DNA from: Thiothrix caldifontis
GTDB lineage: Bacteria; Pseudomonadota; Gammaproteobacteria; Thiotrichales; Thiotrichaceae
Assembly: GCF_900107695.1 (NCBI RefSeq)
Contig: NZ_FNQP01000005.1
Span: 161,812 to 225,811, forward strand
Direction: 5' to 3'
Length of the DNA: 64,000 bases
Shown: positions 17,723 to 26,998 of the stretch, in pieces
Numbering within the stretch: position 1 is the stretch's first letter
Layout of the letters: each line of letters begins with the position of its first letter
The notes under the pieces: generated by a model
Database searches by the model: none
Told to the model about the DNA's origin: nothing
The model's input: the letters and a program-made list of their open reading frames with translations, nothing else
Made by a program: the position numbers and the translations under genes

Positions 17723-19429
17723 TCACCCACAACAACTACAATTCCTCTTATACTTCTCCATCTTCCCAATCCCCGGATTAAACGTATTGGTCGGATCAAG
17801 CTTTTTGTAAAACTCCCGCAAGCCGCTTTCCGCCTCATACAAATGCCCCACATTATGCTCCGCCGGATACTTCGCCCCCCGCGCATCCAGCAACGCCAAC
17901 ATCGCCTTTTTCACCGCCTTGGCATCCGCACCCTTTTTCAAAATATAATCCTGATGGAAAACATGGCACATGAAATGCCCGTAATACAAGGTATGTTCAA
18001 TCTGGCTGCGAATGTGTTCCGGCAACACTTCCACCCAATCCGCATCATTGCGCCGCAACGCAATATCCAACGCCAGCATTTCCTCGCCGACCTGATCGCT
18101 AAACAATGTCTGGTAACGAATCGCCGCGCCCGCCGCCGCAAACCGCTGCAAGAATGCCTTACTCGCCTCCTGCGGCGTACACTCAAAATACGCCCCCGCA
18201 TTATCCGCATCCGCAAAGAATTCCGGCAAAAACGCCTGCGCTTCCGCAATCCCGCCCTCACTCATTTTCAAAATTAAGTGATGTTCATAACGGTCACGGA
18301 ATTCCAACAAACGATCCGGTAAATGCTGCGGAAACAAACGGCTTGCCCCCTGCATCACCCGATCACTCAAATATTTGGGCAACACCGGCAACTTGTTCAA
18401 AGTCGCATCGGTACGCCCCTTAATCGCAAACAACTTCGGCATCACATCTGTCCCCAACTTCTCAATCGTCAGGAAGGTATCTTTGCCGTACTTTTCCGCA
18501 ATATTGAAAATATCGCGGTGCATGTATTCGCCCACTTCCGGCACATTTTCAAACTGGCTGAGGATGTGGCGACGCAAACGTGTCAACACCTGCGGGTCAT
18601 TCGTGCCGATGTAAAACGCTTGTTCCTGTTGTGCTACCGGAAACGTATCCAGCCGCACGGCAAACACCGCCAATTTCCCCGCGCACCCACTGGCTTCAAA
18701 CAAACGGCTTTCATCGGCATTGAAACGCGCCGGTGTTGCCGCATCCACATCGCGCAACCGCGCCACGTAGTCGCGAGCCGATGCCAGCTTGCCGCCATCA
18801 TCCACCCCGTCTTTCGCAAAATTGCCAGACTCCAGCCGTGCAATCATCTCCTCCGGCGAATCGCCCAACGCAATGCCCAAATGGTTAACCATTTCGAGCT
18901 TGCCCTGTTCATTCACCTGCGCAAACAACGCCATTTCGGTGTAAGCCGGGCCACGCTTAACCAAAGCTCCGCCCGAATTGTTCGCCACCCCGCCGACAAT
19001 CGACGCGCCCAAACAGGACGAGCCGATCACCGAATGCGGCGCACGCTTCAACGGCTTGAGCAACTTTTCCAACTTGTGCAAGGTCGCACCGGGAAAACTC
19101 AACACCTGTTCACCACCGTTCAACAGCACCAAATCGTCCATCGCCAGTGTATTGATCACCACCACCTCACGGTCGTAATCGTCCCCGCTGGGGGTCGAGC
19201 CTTCCGTCAAGCCGGTTTTCGCTGCCTGCATAATGATAATGGTGTTCGCATCCACACAGGCTTGCAGCACGCGCCATAGTTGCATGAGGGTTTGCGGAAA
19301 CACCACCGCCAATGCCGTGCCACTGCCCGAACGGAAACCAGTACGGTAATACTCAGTACGGCGTTGCCCGGTCGTCAGTTTATCCGCGCCCACAATGCCT
19401 TGCAGGGTGGTGATCAGGGGATGGTTCAT
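17723..19429 (-). CDS. dld: Quinone-dependent D-lactate dehydrogenase (FAD)
   Basis: A 568-residue membrane-associated flavoprotein of the Dld type. It has an FAD-binding PCMH domain (AAKTGLTEGSTPSGDDYDRE near residue 70, SSCLGASIVGGVANNSGGAL near 138), a cap domain and a membrane-binding C-terminal domain. It oxidises D-lactate to pyruvate and passes electrons to quinone. The protein ends in an unusual CSCCG. It lies 10 bases downstream of the lactate permease gene, so uptake and D-lactate oxidation share a transcript. Confidence 0.93.
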   Translation of the reverse strand: MNHPLITTLQGIVGADKLTTGQRRTEYYRTGFRSGSGTALAVVFPQTLMQLWRVLQACVDANTIIIMQAAKTGLTEGSTPSGDDYDREVVVINTLAMDDLVLLNGGEQVLSFPGATLHKLEKLLKPLKRAPHSVIGSSCLGASIVGGVANNSGGALVKRGPAYTEMALFAQVNEQGKLEMVNHLGIALGDSPEEMIARLESGNFAKDGVDDGGKLASARDYVARLRDVDAATPARFNADESRLFEASGCAGKLAVFAVRLDTFPVAQQEQAFYIGTNDPQVLTRLRRHILSQFENVPEVGEYMHRDIFNIAEKYGKDTFLTIEKLGTDVMPKLFAIKGRTDATLNKLPVLPKYLSDRVMQGASRLFPQHLPDRLLEFRDRYEHHLILKMSEGGIAEAQAFLPEFFADADNAGAYFECTPQEASKAFLQRFAAAGAAIRYQTLFSDQVGEEMLALDIALRRNDADWVEVLPEHIRSQIEHTLYYGHFMCHVFHQDYILKKGADAKAVKKAMLALLDARGAKYPAEHNVGHLYEAESGLREFYKKLDPTNTFNPGIGKMEKYKRNCSCCG

Positions 19430-19439
19430 GGCACTTGCC

Positions 19440-21134
19440 TCACATTAACGGGTCAGTCACGCCTAAGAAATGGATGGCAACCATGGTAATAATGCCCGCC
19501 ATCACCAAGTAATACAGCGTCGGAATAATCGTCAAGCGAATGGTTTGCCCTTCACGCCCCAGCAAGCCCACTGTTGCCGATGCTGCCACCACGTTGTGAA
19601 TCGCAATCATATTGCCTGCCGCCGCGCCCACCGCTTGTACCGCCACCAACATTGCACCCGATACCCCAATCAACCCGGCGGTATCAAACTGGAATTGCGC
19701 CAACATCAGGTTGGAAACCGTATTCGAGCCAGCAATAAACGCGCCCAATGCCCCAACCGCAGGCGCAAAGAACGGGTAAACATCACCCACACTGCTGGCA
19801 ACCAATTGCGCCATTGCCCGTGGCATCGACGGCAAATCCGCCAGATTCACCCCAGAATTGATCAGAATCCGCACCATCGGAATGGTAAAGATCAACACAA
19901 AGCCCGCACCCAGCAAGGTCCGTGAAGACTCACCCACCGCCGCTTTCAACTCGGAAAATTTCATGCGATGCAGGAAGAACGTCGCCAACACCACCAACAC
20001 CATAATGCCACCCGGCAAGTACAGGAACTCGATTTTGCCGGAAATGCCCTTTTCACCCAGAATATCCACCCACGGCAACACCAGCGTATTGCTCAGGAAG
20101 GTTTTCACCTCGGTACTAACCCGTGACAACACCAATAACGCCGCCAGCAACACATACGGCAACCACGCCATGCCAATCGACACGGGTGCTTTTGCAGTCA
20201 GGCTATCCAGTTTGATTTCGATGCTGCCCATCCATTCCGCCGCCCATTCGCTCGGTGGTGCAAAATCCCACGATTTTTTCGGCACCAAAAAACCGACACG
20301 CGCCGCAGGCACGACCAATGACAAACCCACCAATGCACCAATAATGGAAGGGAATTCCGGCCCCAAAAACACGCCAGCCAGCGCGTAAGGCACGACAAAC
20401 GCCAAACCGGCAAAAATCGCAAACGGCGCAACCGCCAAACCTTCACTCCACGACTTGTTGCGCCCGAAGAAGCGGGTCAACATCACGCACATGAACAGCG
20501 GCATTAACACGCCAATAATCGCGTGGGTAATCGCCACTTCGGAGGTAATCAGCGCGTACAACACATCCCAGCTTGAGCCTTCGCTGAGTAATTTTTCGCT
20601 GATGCCTGCCTTATCCAAACCGCCGGAAACCCCGACGATAATCGGCGTACCCACTGCACCGAATGATACCGGCGTGGATTGCACCATCATCCCGACCATG
20701 ACCGCTGCCATTGCCGGAAAACCCAAGGCTACCATCAACGGCGCAACCACCGCTGCGGGTGTACCAAAACCGGATGCACCCTCAATAAAGCAGCCAAACA
20801 ACCACGCCACGATAATGACTTGAATACGTCGATCGGTACTGACATTCGAGAACCCCGCCCGAATCGCGGTAATTGCCCCCGAATGTTTCAGCGTATTCAG
20901 CAGCAAAATTGCCCCGAAAATAATCCACAGAATCGCCCCTGTCAGAATCAGCCCTTGCAGGGTAGAAGCCAGCACCCGATTAGCGGTCATTTCCCACGCG
21001 GTCAGCGCAATTGCCACCGTCACCACAAATACCACAGGCATCGCTCGCCGTGCAGGCCAGTTAAATCCCACCAGCAGCACGGCTGCCAGCACCAAGGGCA
21101 AAAATGCCAGTAACGAAAGTAGCGTTTGACTCAT
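19440..21134 (-). CDS. lldP: L-lactate permease
   Basis: About 564 residues from the ATG at 21134, chosen because AGGAGGAGG precedes it; the frame is open to 21242 but the extra residues are not hydrophobic. The LctP family pattern is visible: more than ten membrane helices, with [19 protein letters not shown] and [15 protein letters not shown]. It carries lactate (and probably glycolate) with protons across the inner membrane. The gene is divergent from the FadR-type regulator. A perfect regulator-type operator sits 25 bases upstream of its start. Confidence 0.95.
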   Translation of the reverse strand: MSQTLLSLLAFLPLVLAAVLLVGFNWPARRAMPVVFVVTVAIALTAWEMTANRVLASTLQGLILTGAILWIIFGAILLLNTLKHSGAITAIRAGFSNVSTDRRIQVIIVAWLFGCFIEGASGFGTPAAVVAPLMVALGFPAMAAVMVGMMVQSTPVSFGAVGTPIIVGVSGGLDKAGISEKLLSEGSSWDVLYALITSEVAITHAIIGVLMPLFMCVMLTRFFGRNKSWSEGLAVAPFAIFAGLAFVVPYALAGVFLGPEFPSIIGALVGLSLVVPAARVGFLVPKKSWDFAPPSEWAAEWMGSIEIKLDSLTAKAPVSIGMAWLPYVLLAALLVLSRVSTEVKTFLSNTLVLPWVDILGEKGISGKIEFLYLPGGIMVLVVLATFFLHRMKFSELKAAVGESSRTLLGAGFVLIFTIPMVRILINSGVNLADLPSMPRAMAQLVASSVGDVYPFFAPAVGALGAFIAGSNTVSNLMLAQFQFDTAGLIGVSGAMLVAVQAVGAAAGNMIAIHNVVAASATVGLLGREGQTIRLTIIPTLYYLVMAGIITMVAIHFLGVTDPLM

Positions 21135-21158
21135 TGAGAACTCCTCCTCCTGAATATA

Positions 21159-21173
21159 ATTGGTCTTACCAAT
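21159..21173. promoter_or_regulatory. LldR-type operator O1 (permease side)
   Basis: ATTGGTCTTACCAAT is a perfect 6-bp dyad with a 3-base centre, matching the TGGT-N3-ACCA class bound by FadR-subfamily regulators such as LldR and PdhR. It lies just upstream of the permease start. Confidence 0.75.
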
Positions 21174-21191
21174 ATTGCTGGAATGGCTTAC

Positions 21192-21202
21192 TGGTAAGAC
21201 CA
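21192..21202. promoter_or_regulatory. LldR-type operator O2
   Basis: TGGTAAGACCA is a 4-bp dyad core with the same 3-base spacing, located between O1 and O3 in the divergent lldP-lldR region. It is a weaker version of O1. Confidence 0.6.
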
Positions 21203-21288
21203 TGAATTCTGGAGCTTTTGATAAGTCCTTGTCAATACACAATCTAATCCACTTGCAATAAAACTTTCAGGCTTTTATGATAGCCAAA

Positions 21289-21303
21289 ATTGGTAAGACC
21301 AAA
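21289..21303. promoter_or_regulatory. LldR-type operator O3 (regulator side)
   Basis: ATTGGTAAGACCAAA is a near-perfect dyad with the same TGGT-N3-ACCA core, 13 bases before the preferred regulator start at 21316. Together with O1 and O2 it would allow looping and autorepression. Confidence 0.7.
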
Positions 21304-21315
21304 AGAGCGGAAGTC

Positions 21316-22074
21316 ATGAAGAAATTACGCATTGCCGAACAACTCACTCAACAACTGGAACAAATGATCACCAGCGGGCATTTCACGCTAGGCGAACGTT
21401 TGCCTGCCGAACGCGCACTGGCGGAACAATTTGGCGTATCGCGCCCTTCCTTGCGCGAATCCATCCAAACTCTGATTAGCCGTGGCTTGTTGATTTCCAA
21501 ACCGGGCGGCGGCACGTTTGTGGAAAACGATACCCCGCAAGCCACTGCACCGTGCAGCAGCCCCTTGGTCGAATTGTTCCGTGAAAACCCCGAATACCGT
21601 TTCGACGTGCTGGAAATTCGCCACGCCTTGGAAGGCAATGCCGCTTGGTACGCCGCCTTGCGTGCCACCGATGAGGACAAAGCCAATATCCGCGATTGTT
21701 TCGAGCGCATGATTCAACGTCACGGCAGTGCTGACCCGATGGACGAAGCCTGCGCCGATGCCGATTTTCATCTGGCGATTGTCGAAGCCTCGCACAATCT
21801 GGTGCTGCTGCACGTCATGAAAAACCTGTTTGAACTGCTGCAAAACAGCATTTCGCACAATCTGGATAAGCTCTACACCATCCCGCGTGTGTTTGATCCG
21901 CTCAGCGAACAGCACCGTGAACTGATGGAAGCCGTGGTTGCCAGTGACCCCGAACGCGCCCGTAAAGCCGCGCAAGAACATCTGGCTTTTGTGGAAGATT
22001 CCCTCAAATCCATCGACGCAGACGAAGCCCGCAAGGTGCGGTCGTTGCGCCACCTCACCCTGCTTGGAAGGTAA
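21316..22074 (+). CDS. lldR: FadR/GntR-family lactate regulator
   Basis: About 252 residues from the ATG at 21316; an earlier ATG at 21277 would place operator O3 inside the gene and is less likely. The N-terminal winged helix (RLPAERALAEQFGVSRPSLRE) is the GntR signature, and an all-helical FCD domain follows with acidic and His residues that bind a metal and a carboxylate ligand. Expected to repress lldP-dld and lldEFG until lactate is bound. lldE follows after 4 bases, so the regulator is in the operon it controls. Confidence 0.9.
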   Translation: MKKLRIAEQLTQQLEQMITSGHFTLGERLPAERALAEQFGVSRPSLRESIQTLISRGLLISKPGGGTFVENDTPQATAPCSSPLVELFRENPEYRFDVLEIRHALEGNAAWYAALRATDEDKANIRDCFERMIQRHGSADPMDEACADADFHLAIVEASHNLVLLHVMKNLFELLQNSISHNLDKLYTIPRVFDPLSEQHRELMEAVVASDPERARKAAQEHLAFVEDSLKSIDADEARKVRSLRHLTLLGR

Positions 22075-22078
22075 ACCC

Positions 22079-22948
22079 ATGCCCCCCATACCTGACACCA
22101 TTTATTTTTTCGGCACTTGCCTCGTCGATTTGATGTACCCACAAGCGGGTGTGTCGGCGATGCAATTGCTGCAACGTGCGGGGGTGAAAGTGATTTTTCC
22201 ACCTGCGCAAACCTGCTGCGGACAACCCGCGTGGAACTCCGGCTACCGCGACGAAGCGCGTTCTGTGGCACGGGCGCAAATCGCGTTATTCCCCAAACCC
22301 ATTCCCATCGTGATTCCATCCGGTTCGTGTGCGGGGATGATGAAAGTGCATTACCCCGAACTCTTCGCGGGGCAACCGGATGAAGCGCAAGCCGTCGATG
22401 TTGCCAGCCGCGTGTACGAACTCACCGAGTTCCTCGTTGATGTGTTGCACATTGAGCTGCGAGATTTGGGCGAACCTCTGACCGTGGCAGTGCACACCTC
22501 CTGTTCCGCCCGCCGTGAAATGGGCGTTGCCGACAAGATCGAATCGCTGCTGGGGCAACTCAGCAATGTGCAACGGGTAGAACACGCTCGCAAGCCGGAA
22601 TGTTGCGGTTTCGGCGGCACGTTCGCGGTGAAAGAACCGGAAATTTCGGCGGCAATGGTGCTGGATAAAGTGACCCATATCCGCAATGCCCAACCCGACC
22701 GCCTGATCAGTCAGGATTGCGGTTGCCTGCTGAATATTAGTGGGACGATGGCAAAGCAAGGCGATGCGATTCCGCACCAGCATATTGCTGAATTTTTGTG
22801 GGAGCGGATAACCCCCCATCCTAACCTTCCCCCGCAAGGGGGGAAGGGACAAGAGGCGCACCCTGCACAAGCTTCCTCTTCGCCCCCTTCACCCCTTGCG
22901 GGGGAAGGGTTGGGGATGGGGGGTAAGTTTGGAGGACAATCATCATGA
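22079..22948 (+). CDS. lldE: L-lactate oxidation iron-sulfur subunit LldE
   Basis: 289 residues from the ATG at 22079. It has two CCG (cysteine-rich) domains, seen as QTCCGQPAWNSGY and KPECCGFGGTFAVKEPE, the hallmark of LutA/LldE, which takes electrons from L-lactate oxidation. The family normally ends near the EFLWER at about residue 243. Here the frame continues through a palindromic repeat element and adds about 45 Pro/Gly-rich residues. The stop overlaps the lldF start (ATGA). Confidence 0.93.
   Translation: MPPIPDTIYFFGTCLVDLMYPQAGVSAMQLLQRAGVKVIFPPAQTCCGQPAWNSGYRDEARSVARAQIALFPKPIPIVIPSGSCAGMMKVHYPELFAGQPDEAQAVDVASRVYELTEFLVDVLHIELRDLGEPLTVAVHTSCSARREMGVADKIESLLGQLSNVQRVEHARKPECCGFGGTFAVKEPEISAAMVLDKVTHIRNAQPDRLISQDCGCLLNISGTMAKQGDAIPHQHIAEFLWERITPHPNLPPQGGKGQEAHPAQASSSPPSPLAGEGLGMGGKFGGQSS
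22812..22923. repeat. Palindromic intergenic-type repeat fused to the end of lldE
   Basis: The left arm (CCCCCCATCCTAACC and AGGGGGGAAGGG segments) and the right arm (CCCCCTTCACCCCTTGCGGG to GGGGATGGGGGG) are imperfect inverted copies around a short AT-richer centre. Such C/G-rich paired elements are usually found between genes. Here the element is read through by the lldE frame and supplies its C-terminal tail. Confidence 0.75.
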
Positions 22949-24360
22949 TTACTCAGTTCCGCCAAACCGTCCGCGCCAACCTCGCCAAGCCCGAAGTCCG
23001 CGCCAATTTCTACCGTGCGATGGATGGCTTGATGACGCGCCGCCTCGACCAATTCCCCGACAAAGCCGAACTGGAACGCTTGCGTACCCAAAGCATGGCA
23101 ATCCGCGCCAATGCCTTAAGCAAGCTGCCGGAATTGCTGGAAACGCTCGAAGCCAACCTGATTCGTAATGGCATTCAAGTGCATTGGGCAGAAACGGCCG
23201 AACAGGGCAACCAGATCGTGCAAGCGATTTTGGAACGCCACAATGCCAAGTCGATCATCAAAGGCAAGTCGATGGTGTCGGAAGAAATGGGCATGAACCA
23301 TTTCCTCGAAACCTTGGGCATTGAGTGTTTGGAGTCCGACCTTGGTGAATTCATTATCCAACTGGATGGTGAAACCCCGTCGCACATTATCATGCCTGCG
23401 ATTCACAAAAACCGCATACAGATTGCTAAGTTGTTCCACGAAAAATTCCCCGATATTCCCTACACCGAAGACGTGGATGAATTGACGCAAATGGCGCGGC
23501 GGATTTTGCGCGACAAGTTTTACGCGACAACAGTGGGGCTTTCCGGCGTGAACTTCATGGTGGCAGAAACCGGCACGCTGTGTCTGGTGGAAAACGAAGG
23601 CAACGGACGCATGTCCACCACCGCGCCATCGGTGCATATCGCGGTCACGGGCATTGAAAAAGTGGTGGAAAGTCTGAGCGATGTGCCGCCGCTGTTGAGC
23701 ATTTTGACGCGCTCGGCAACGGGGCAACCGATTACCACCTACTTCAATATGATTTCTGGCCCGCGCAAAGCGGGGGAAAAGGATGGCCCCGAAGAGGTGC
23801 ATTTGGTGTTGCTGGATAATGGGCGTTCCAATATTTACAGTGACCCGGAATTGCTGGCGACCTTGCGTTGTATTCGTTGCGGGGCGTGCATTAACCATTG
23901 TCCTGTGTACGTGCGCATTGGCGGGCACAGTTACGGCACGGTGTATCCGGGGCCGATTGGCTCGATTTTAGAGCCGCAAAAAGCGGGGCTGGATGTGCAT
24001 GGCGAATTGGCGCAAGCCTCAACTTTGTGCGGTGCGTGTAGCGAGGTTTGCCCAGTACGCATTCCAATTCCCAGTATTCTCAACCGCTTGCGTTATGATG
24101 GGGTGCGTAAGGATACCAGCAATACTCACACGGTTGGTTCGGGCAAACGTCGTACCTTGAGTGAAGCAGCAACCTGGAAAACCTGGGCGTGGGCGGCGAC
24201 GCATCCGACGATTTACCACGCAGGTTCGACGCTGGCGACGCGCTTTAAAGGGATGTTGCCGACGAATTTAGGGGCGTGGACGACGGTACGTAGTGCACCG
24301 AAACTGGCGGAATCCACCTTGCACCAACAGGTAAAAAATCTGGGAGTCGACCATGAGTAA
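22945..24360 (+). CDS. lldF: L-lactate oxidation iron-sulfur subunit LldF
   Basis: A 471-residue protein of the LutB/LldF family. It has an N-terminal LUD domain and two [4Fe-4S] sites with the patterns CIRCGACINHCPVY near residue 310 and CGACSEVCPVRIP near 360. It forms the electron-transfer core of the LldEFG complex, which oxidises L-lactate to pyruvate. It overlaps lldE by four and lldG by eight bases, so the three are translated together. Confidence 0.95.
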   Translation: MITQFRQTVRANLAKPEVRANFYRAMDGLMTRRLDQFPDKAELERLRTQSMAIRANALSKLPELLETLEANLIRNGIQVHWAETAEQGNQIVQAILERHNAKSIIKGKSMVSEEMGMNHFLETLGIECLESDLGEFIIQLDGETPSHIIMPAIHKNRIQIAKLFHEKFPDIPYTEDVDELTQMARRILRDKFYATTVGLSGVNFMVAETGTLCLVENEGNGRMSTTAPSVHIAVTGIEKVVESLSDVPPLLSILTRSATGQPITTYFNMISGPRKAGEKDGPEEVHLVLLDNGRSNIYSDPELLATLRCIRCGACINHCPVYVRIGGHSYGTVYPGPIGSILEPQKAGLDVHGELAQASTLCGACSEVCPVRIPIPSILNRLRYDGVRKDTSNTHTVGSGKRRTLSEAATWKTWAWAATHPTIYHAGSTLATRFKGMLPTNLGAWTTVRSAPKLAESTLHQQVKNLGVDHE

Positions 24361-25006
24361 TACGGCACGCGCTAATATTCTCGCTCGTTTGCGCGAACCG
24401 CAACGCCCAGAGTGTGGCTTTAGCGAACGCGATTACCTAAGCCGTTACGATTGGGATACGGCGGAACGGGTAAAGCGTTTCACCGAACGCATGGTCGCAG
24501 TACGAGCGGAAGTGCATCACACCACGGCGGATACGTGGCTGGATGTCGTCAGTCAGGTGTGTGCCGCCAAGGGCTTGAACAACCTGTTGGTTTCGCCAGC
24601 AACGGTGTTGGGCAAACAGATCCACGCGCAAGCCGACCGTTTCCCTGCCCTCAAAACCTACGACCAGCCGATTGAAAACTGGAAACAGGAGCTGTTTTAC
24701 GGCGTGGATGCGGCTTTCACTGGCACGACTGGCGGGATTGCGGAAACAGGCACATTGATTGTGATGCCGAGTGCGGACGAACCCCGTTTGATGTCACTGG
24801 TTCCACCCGTGCATATTGCCGTGCTGGAAGTGGACAAGTTGTACACCACGTTTGCGGAAGCGGTGCAGGTGCAAGGCTGGGTGCAAGCGGGAATGCCGAC
24901 CAATGCGCTGCTGATTTCCGGGCCGTCGAAGTCGGCGGATATTGAGCAGACGCTGGCGTATGGGGTGCATGGGCCGAAGGAGTTGGTAGTGGTGCTGGTT
25001 GAATAG
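24353..25006 (+). CDS. lldG: L-lactate oxidation subunit LldG (LUD domain)
   Basis: A 217-residue LutC/YkgG-type protein with the LUD-domain block FTGTTGGIAETGTLIV near residues 122-137 and a C-terminal GVHGPKELVVVLVE. It is the third component of the LldEFG complex. Its ATG lies inside the end of lldF. A short G/C hairpin follows the stop. Confidence 0.93.
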   Translation: MSNTARANILARLREPQRPECGFSERDYLSRYDWDTAERVKRFTERMVAVRAEVHHTTADTWLDVVSQVCAAKGLNNLLVSPATVLGKQIHAQADRFPALKTYDQPIENWKQELFYGVDAAFTGTTGGIAETGTLIVMPSADEPRLMSLVPPVHIAVLEVDKLYTTFAEAVQVQGWVQAGMPTNALLISGPSKSADIEQTLAYGVHGPKELVVVLVE

Positions 25007-25030
25007 GGGGCAAAAAACCTTTCGCCCCCC
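25006..25030. terminator. Short GC hairpin between convergent genes
   Basis: GGGGGC and GCCCCC pair around a 12-base loop that contains an A-run and a T-run, between the lldG stop and the convergent DUF6174 gene. It could terminate both transcripts, but no long T-tract follows. Confidence 0.35.
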
Positions 25031-25036
25031 ATCCAC

Positions 25037-25603
25037 TTACTTCTTCTTGGCTTTTTTGACGGTTTTCTTCACTGTCTTTTTCGCCTTAGGTTTAGCTTTG
25101 GTGACTGCCTTGAACTCAGAGGCGGTGTAATACATTTCCTCATCAGCCATCTGCGTATTTTGGTCGATACTGATCGACAGCGGGCGACCGTTTTGTGCGT
25201 CATATTGCACATCAATACGCGCTGCTTTGGCGTCAATGGCTTTACGGATAATGTCGAATAACCCTTCGGTGGTTAGTGCATCGGCGCGGCGTTCCAAAGA
25301 AAGTGGCACGCCATCTACCGTCGATTTCGTTACCGTGCTGCCCGATACCTCAATCGCAATCGGTTTGCGAAATTCCGGCGTGCAGAAGCAGGAACGTTGT
25401 AAGGTGTAAGTATAATGCGCAGGTTTGTTTTGCCGCCACTTGGTTTCTGCTGCTAACAGATCGCGATTGGCAATGAAGTAGCTTTCCGCAGACGGCGTAG
25501 GGTGCTGTACCACTGTACTTGTATTACCTGTAAAAGCAGGTGTGGTTGCGACGCAGCCACTCAGCAAGCCTGCGCAGAGTGTGGTCAGCAAGATATATTT
25601 CAT
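25037..25603 (-). CDS. DUF6174 lipoprotein
   Basis: About 188 residues from the ATG at 25603, which has AAGGGG upstream and a lipoprotein signal (LLTTLCAGLLSGC, lipobox Cys near residue 17). The mature part carries the DUF6174 pattern HYTYTLQRSCFCTPEFRKPI and ends in an Ala/Lys-rich tail (KPKAKKTVKKTVKKAKKK) that could bind the negatively charged envelope surface. Function unknown. The gene is divergent from the DUF2238 gene. Confidence 0.8.
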   Translation of the reverse strand: MKYILLTTLCAGLLSGCVATTPAFTGNTSTVVQHPTPSAESYFIANRDLLAAETKWRQNKPAHYTYTLQRSCFCTPEFRKPIAIEVSGSTVTKSTVDGVPLSLERRADALTTEGLFDIIRKAIDAKAARIDVQYDAQNGRPLSISIDQNTQMADEEMYYTASEFKAVTKAKPKAKKTVKKTVKKAKKK

Positions 25604-25695
25604 AGCGGTGTCCCCTTGGTATTTGCTGGTGTTGATACAGCACAAGACCGGTAGAATAGGGGAAAGTTCAGGAAGGTTATTATGGGCATAACAAT

Positions 25696-26430
25696 ATGAC
25701 ACATCGCATGTGGTTTCTCGGTTTGCTTGGGTTATTTCTGGTATTCGCCGTGGTGTTGGGAATTGCACCACTCTACCGTCATGACTGGATGTTGGAAAAC
25801 ATTCTCACCGTGTTAACCGTGATTTTACTGCTGAGTACCAGCAAAGCGTTTCCGCTCTCACGCCTTTCCTATGGCTTGATTTTCGTATTTCTAACCTTGC
25901 ATGAAATCGGCTCGCACTATACCTACGCTGAAGTGCCGTATGACCAGTGGTGGCAAGCGGCCTTTGGTTATTCCCTAAACGAAGCACTGGGGTTTGAACG
26001 CAACCATTTCGACCGGCTGGTGCATTTCTTGTATGGCTTGCTATTGGCTTACCCCGTGCGGGAAATGTTTATTCGGGTGGCGGATGTGAAAGGTTTCTGG
26101 AGCTATTTCCTGCCGTTGGATTTAACCATGTCCACGTCGATGCTATACGAATTGGTGGAGTGGGCAGTGGCGGAGGTATTCGGCGGCGAACTCGGCATGG
26201 CTTACCTCGGTACACAAGGTGATGTGTGGGATGCACACAAGGACATGGCACTGGCAAGCGCTGGAGCATTAGTGGCAATGGGGCTGACGGCGGGGATAAA
26301 TGTGTGGCTGCAACGCGATTTCGCCCGTGAATGGAATGACAGTTTGCGGGTCAAACATACTGAGCCGTTGGGTGAGGATGAGATTCGGCGCTTGTTGGCA
26401 GAAAATGAAGGTCAGCACGCCAATCGTTAG
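25696..26430 (+). CDS. DUF2238 (YjdF-type) membrane protein
   Basis: A 244-residue inner-membrane protein with six or so helices and the family blocks FLTLHEIGSHYTYAEVPYD near residues 65-83 and NHFDRLVHFLYGLLLAYP, then LGTQGDVWDAHKDMALA near 185. Conserved His, Asp and Glu in the membrane helices suggest a metal or proton site. No reaction is established. It overlaps the convergent exonuclease gene by four bases at the 3' end. Confidence 0.85.
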   Translation: MTHRMWFLGLLGLFLVFAVVLGIAPLYRHDWMLENILTVLTVILLLSTSKAFPLSRLSYGLIFVFLTLHEIGSHYTYAEVPYDQWWQAAFGYSLNEALGFERNHFDRLVHFLYGLLLAYPVREMFIRVADVKGFWSYFLPLDLTMSTSMLYELVEWAVAEVFGGELGMAYLGTQGDVWDAHKDMALASAGALVAMGLTAGINVWLQRDFAREWNDSLRVKHTEPLGEDEIRRLLAENEGQHANR

Positions 26431-26945
26431 CGCGGCAATTTCAAACCGTATTGATGCGCTAACGTGAGCAACGCCTCTGCATTCCCCCGCGCATCATTCA
26501 CCGGATGATGGTCATGTGCCGTTTTACGCAAATGCTTAAAGTTTTGGAACATATCCCGCACCACGCCTTTGTACAGTGACCCAAGATTGGTGGAACTGTA
26601 GCCAAACGGGTTGTCACCCAGAAAATGGTGGAAATACCAGTTGATAAACGACCAGTCGAAACCGTTGTTGTCGGCGATGAAATGCGGGCGACCTTTGGCT
26701 TCGTGCTTGAGCCAAGCGGCAAAGCGTTGCATCACCAGCGTTGGCTCGTCAAACGCAAGCGTTTCCTCTCGACTGTGACCGCTGACGGCAAGCGCTTCGG
26801 GAATCCAGCGTTCAGAAATCGGTTGGAGTTGCCCGTAGAAGGTACGGTTTAAGCCGGGTTCGACGATCACCGCGCCGAAACTGACCATGGAGTAATCGCC
26901 GGGGATCGGGCCATCGGCTTCGATATCGACCATGATGAAGGTCAT
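26427..26945 (-). CDS. DEDDh 3'-5' exonuclease (RNase T-like)
   Basis: About 172 residues from the ATG at 26945, which has GGGAGAAACACAG upstream; an earlier start adds 17 unrelated residues. Exo I motif IMVDIEADGP supplies the Asp and Glu metal ligands, FIADNNGFDWSFINWYF is Exo II, and the C-terminal DHHPVNDARGNAEALL is Exo III with the catalytic His. It should trim RNA or DNA 3' ends. The substrate cannot be told from sequence. Confidence 0.85.
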   Translation of the reverse strand: MTFIMVDIEADGPIPGDYSMVSFGAVIVEPGLNRTFYGQLQPISERWIPEALAVSGHSREETLAFDEPTLVMQRFAAWLKHEAKGRPHFIADNNGFDWSFINWYFHHFLGDNPFGYSSTNLGSLYKGVVRDMFQNFKHLRKTAHDHHPVNDARGNAEALLTLAHQYGLKLPR

Positions 26946-26998
26946 CTGTGTTTCTCCCGATAAGGTAAAGGGCGAAACATTTTCCGCCCCTACCAATG

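Noticed and set aside
18323..19279. 318-residue open frame on the plus strand
   Set aside because: It is antisense to dld, rich in His/Arg/Gln without any motif, and lacks a ribosome site. It is a shadow of the GC-rich codon pattern.
22812..22923. CRISPR-like or attachment-site repeat at the end of lldE
   Set aside because: There are only two inverted arms, no regular spacers and no integrase nearby. No CRISPR array was seen anywhere in the window.
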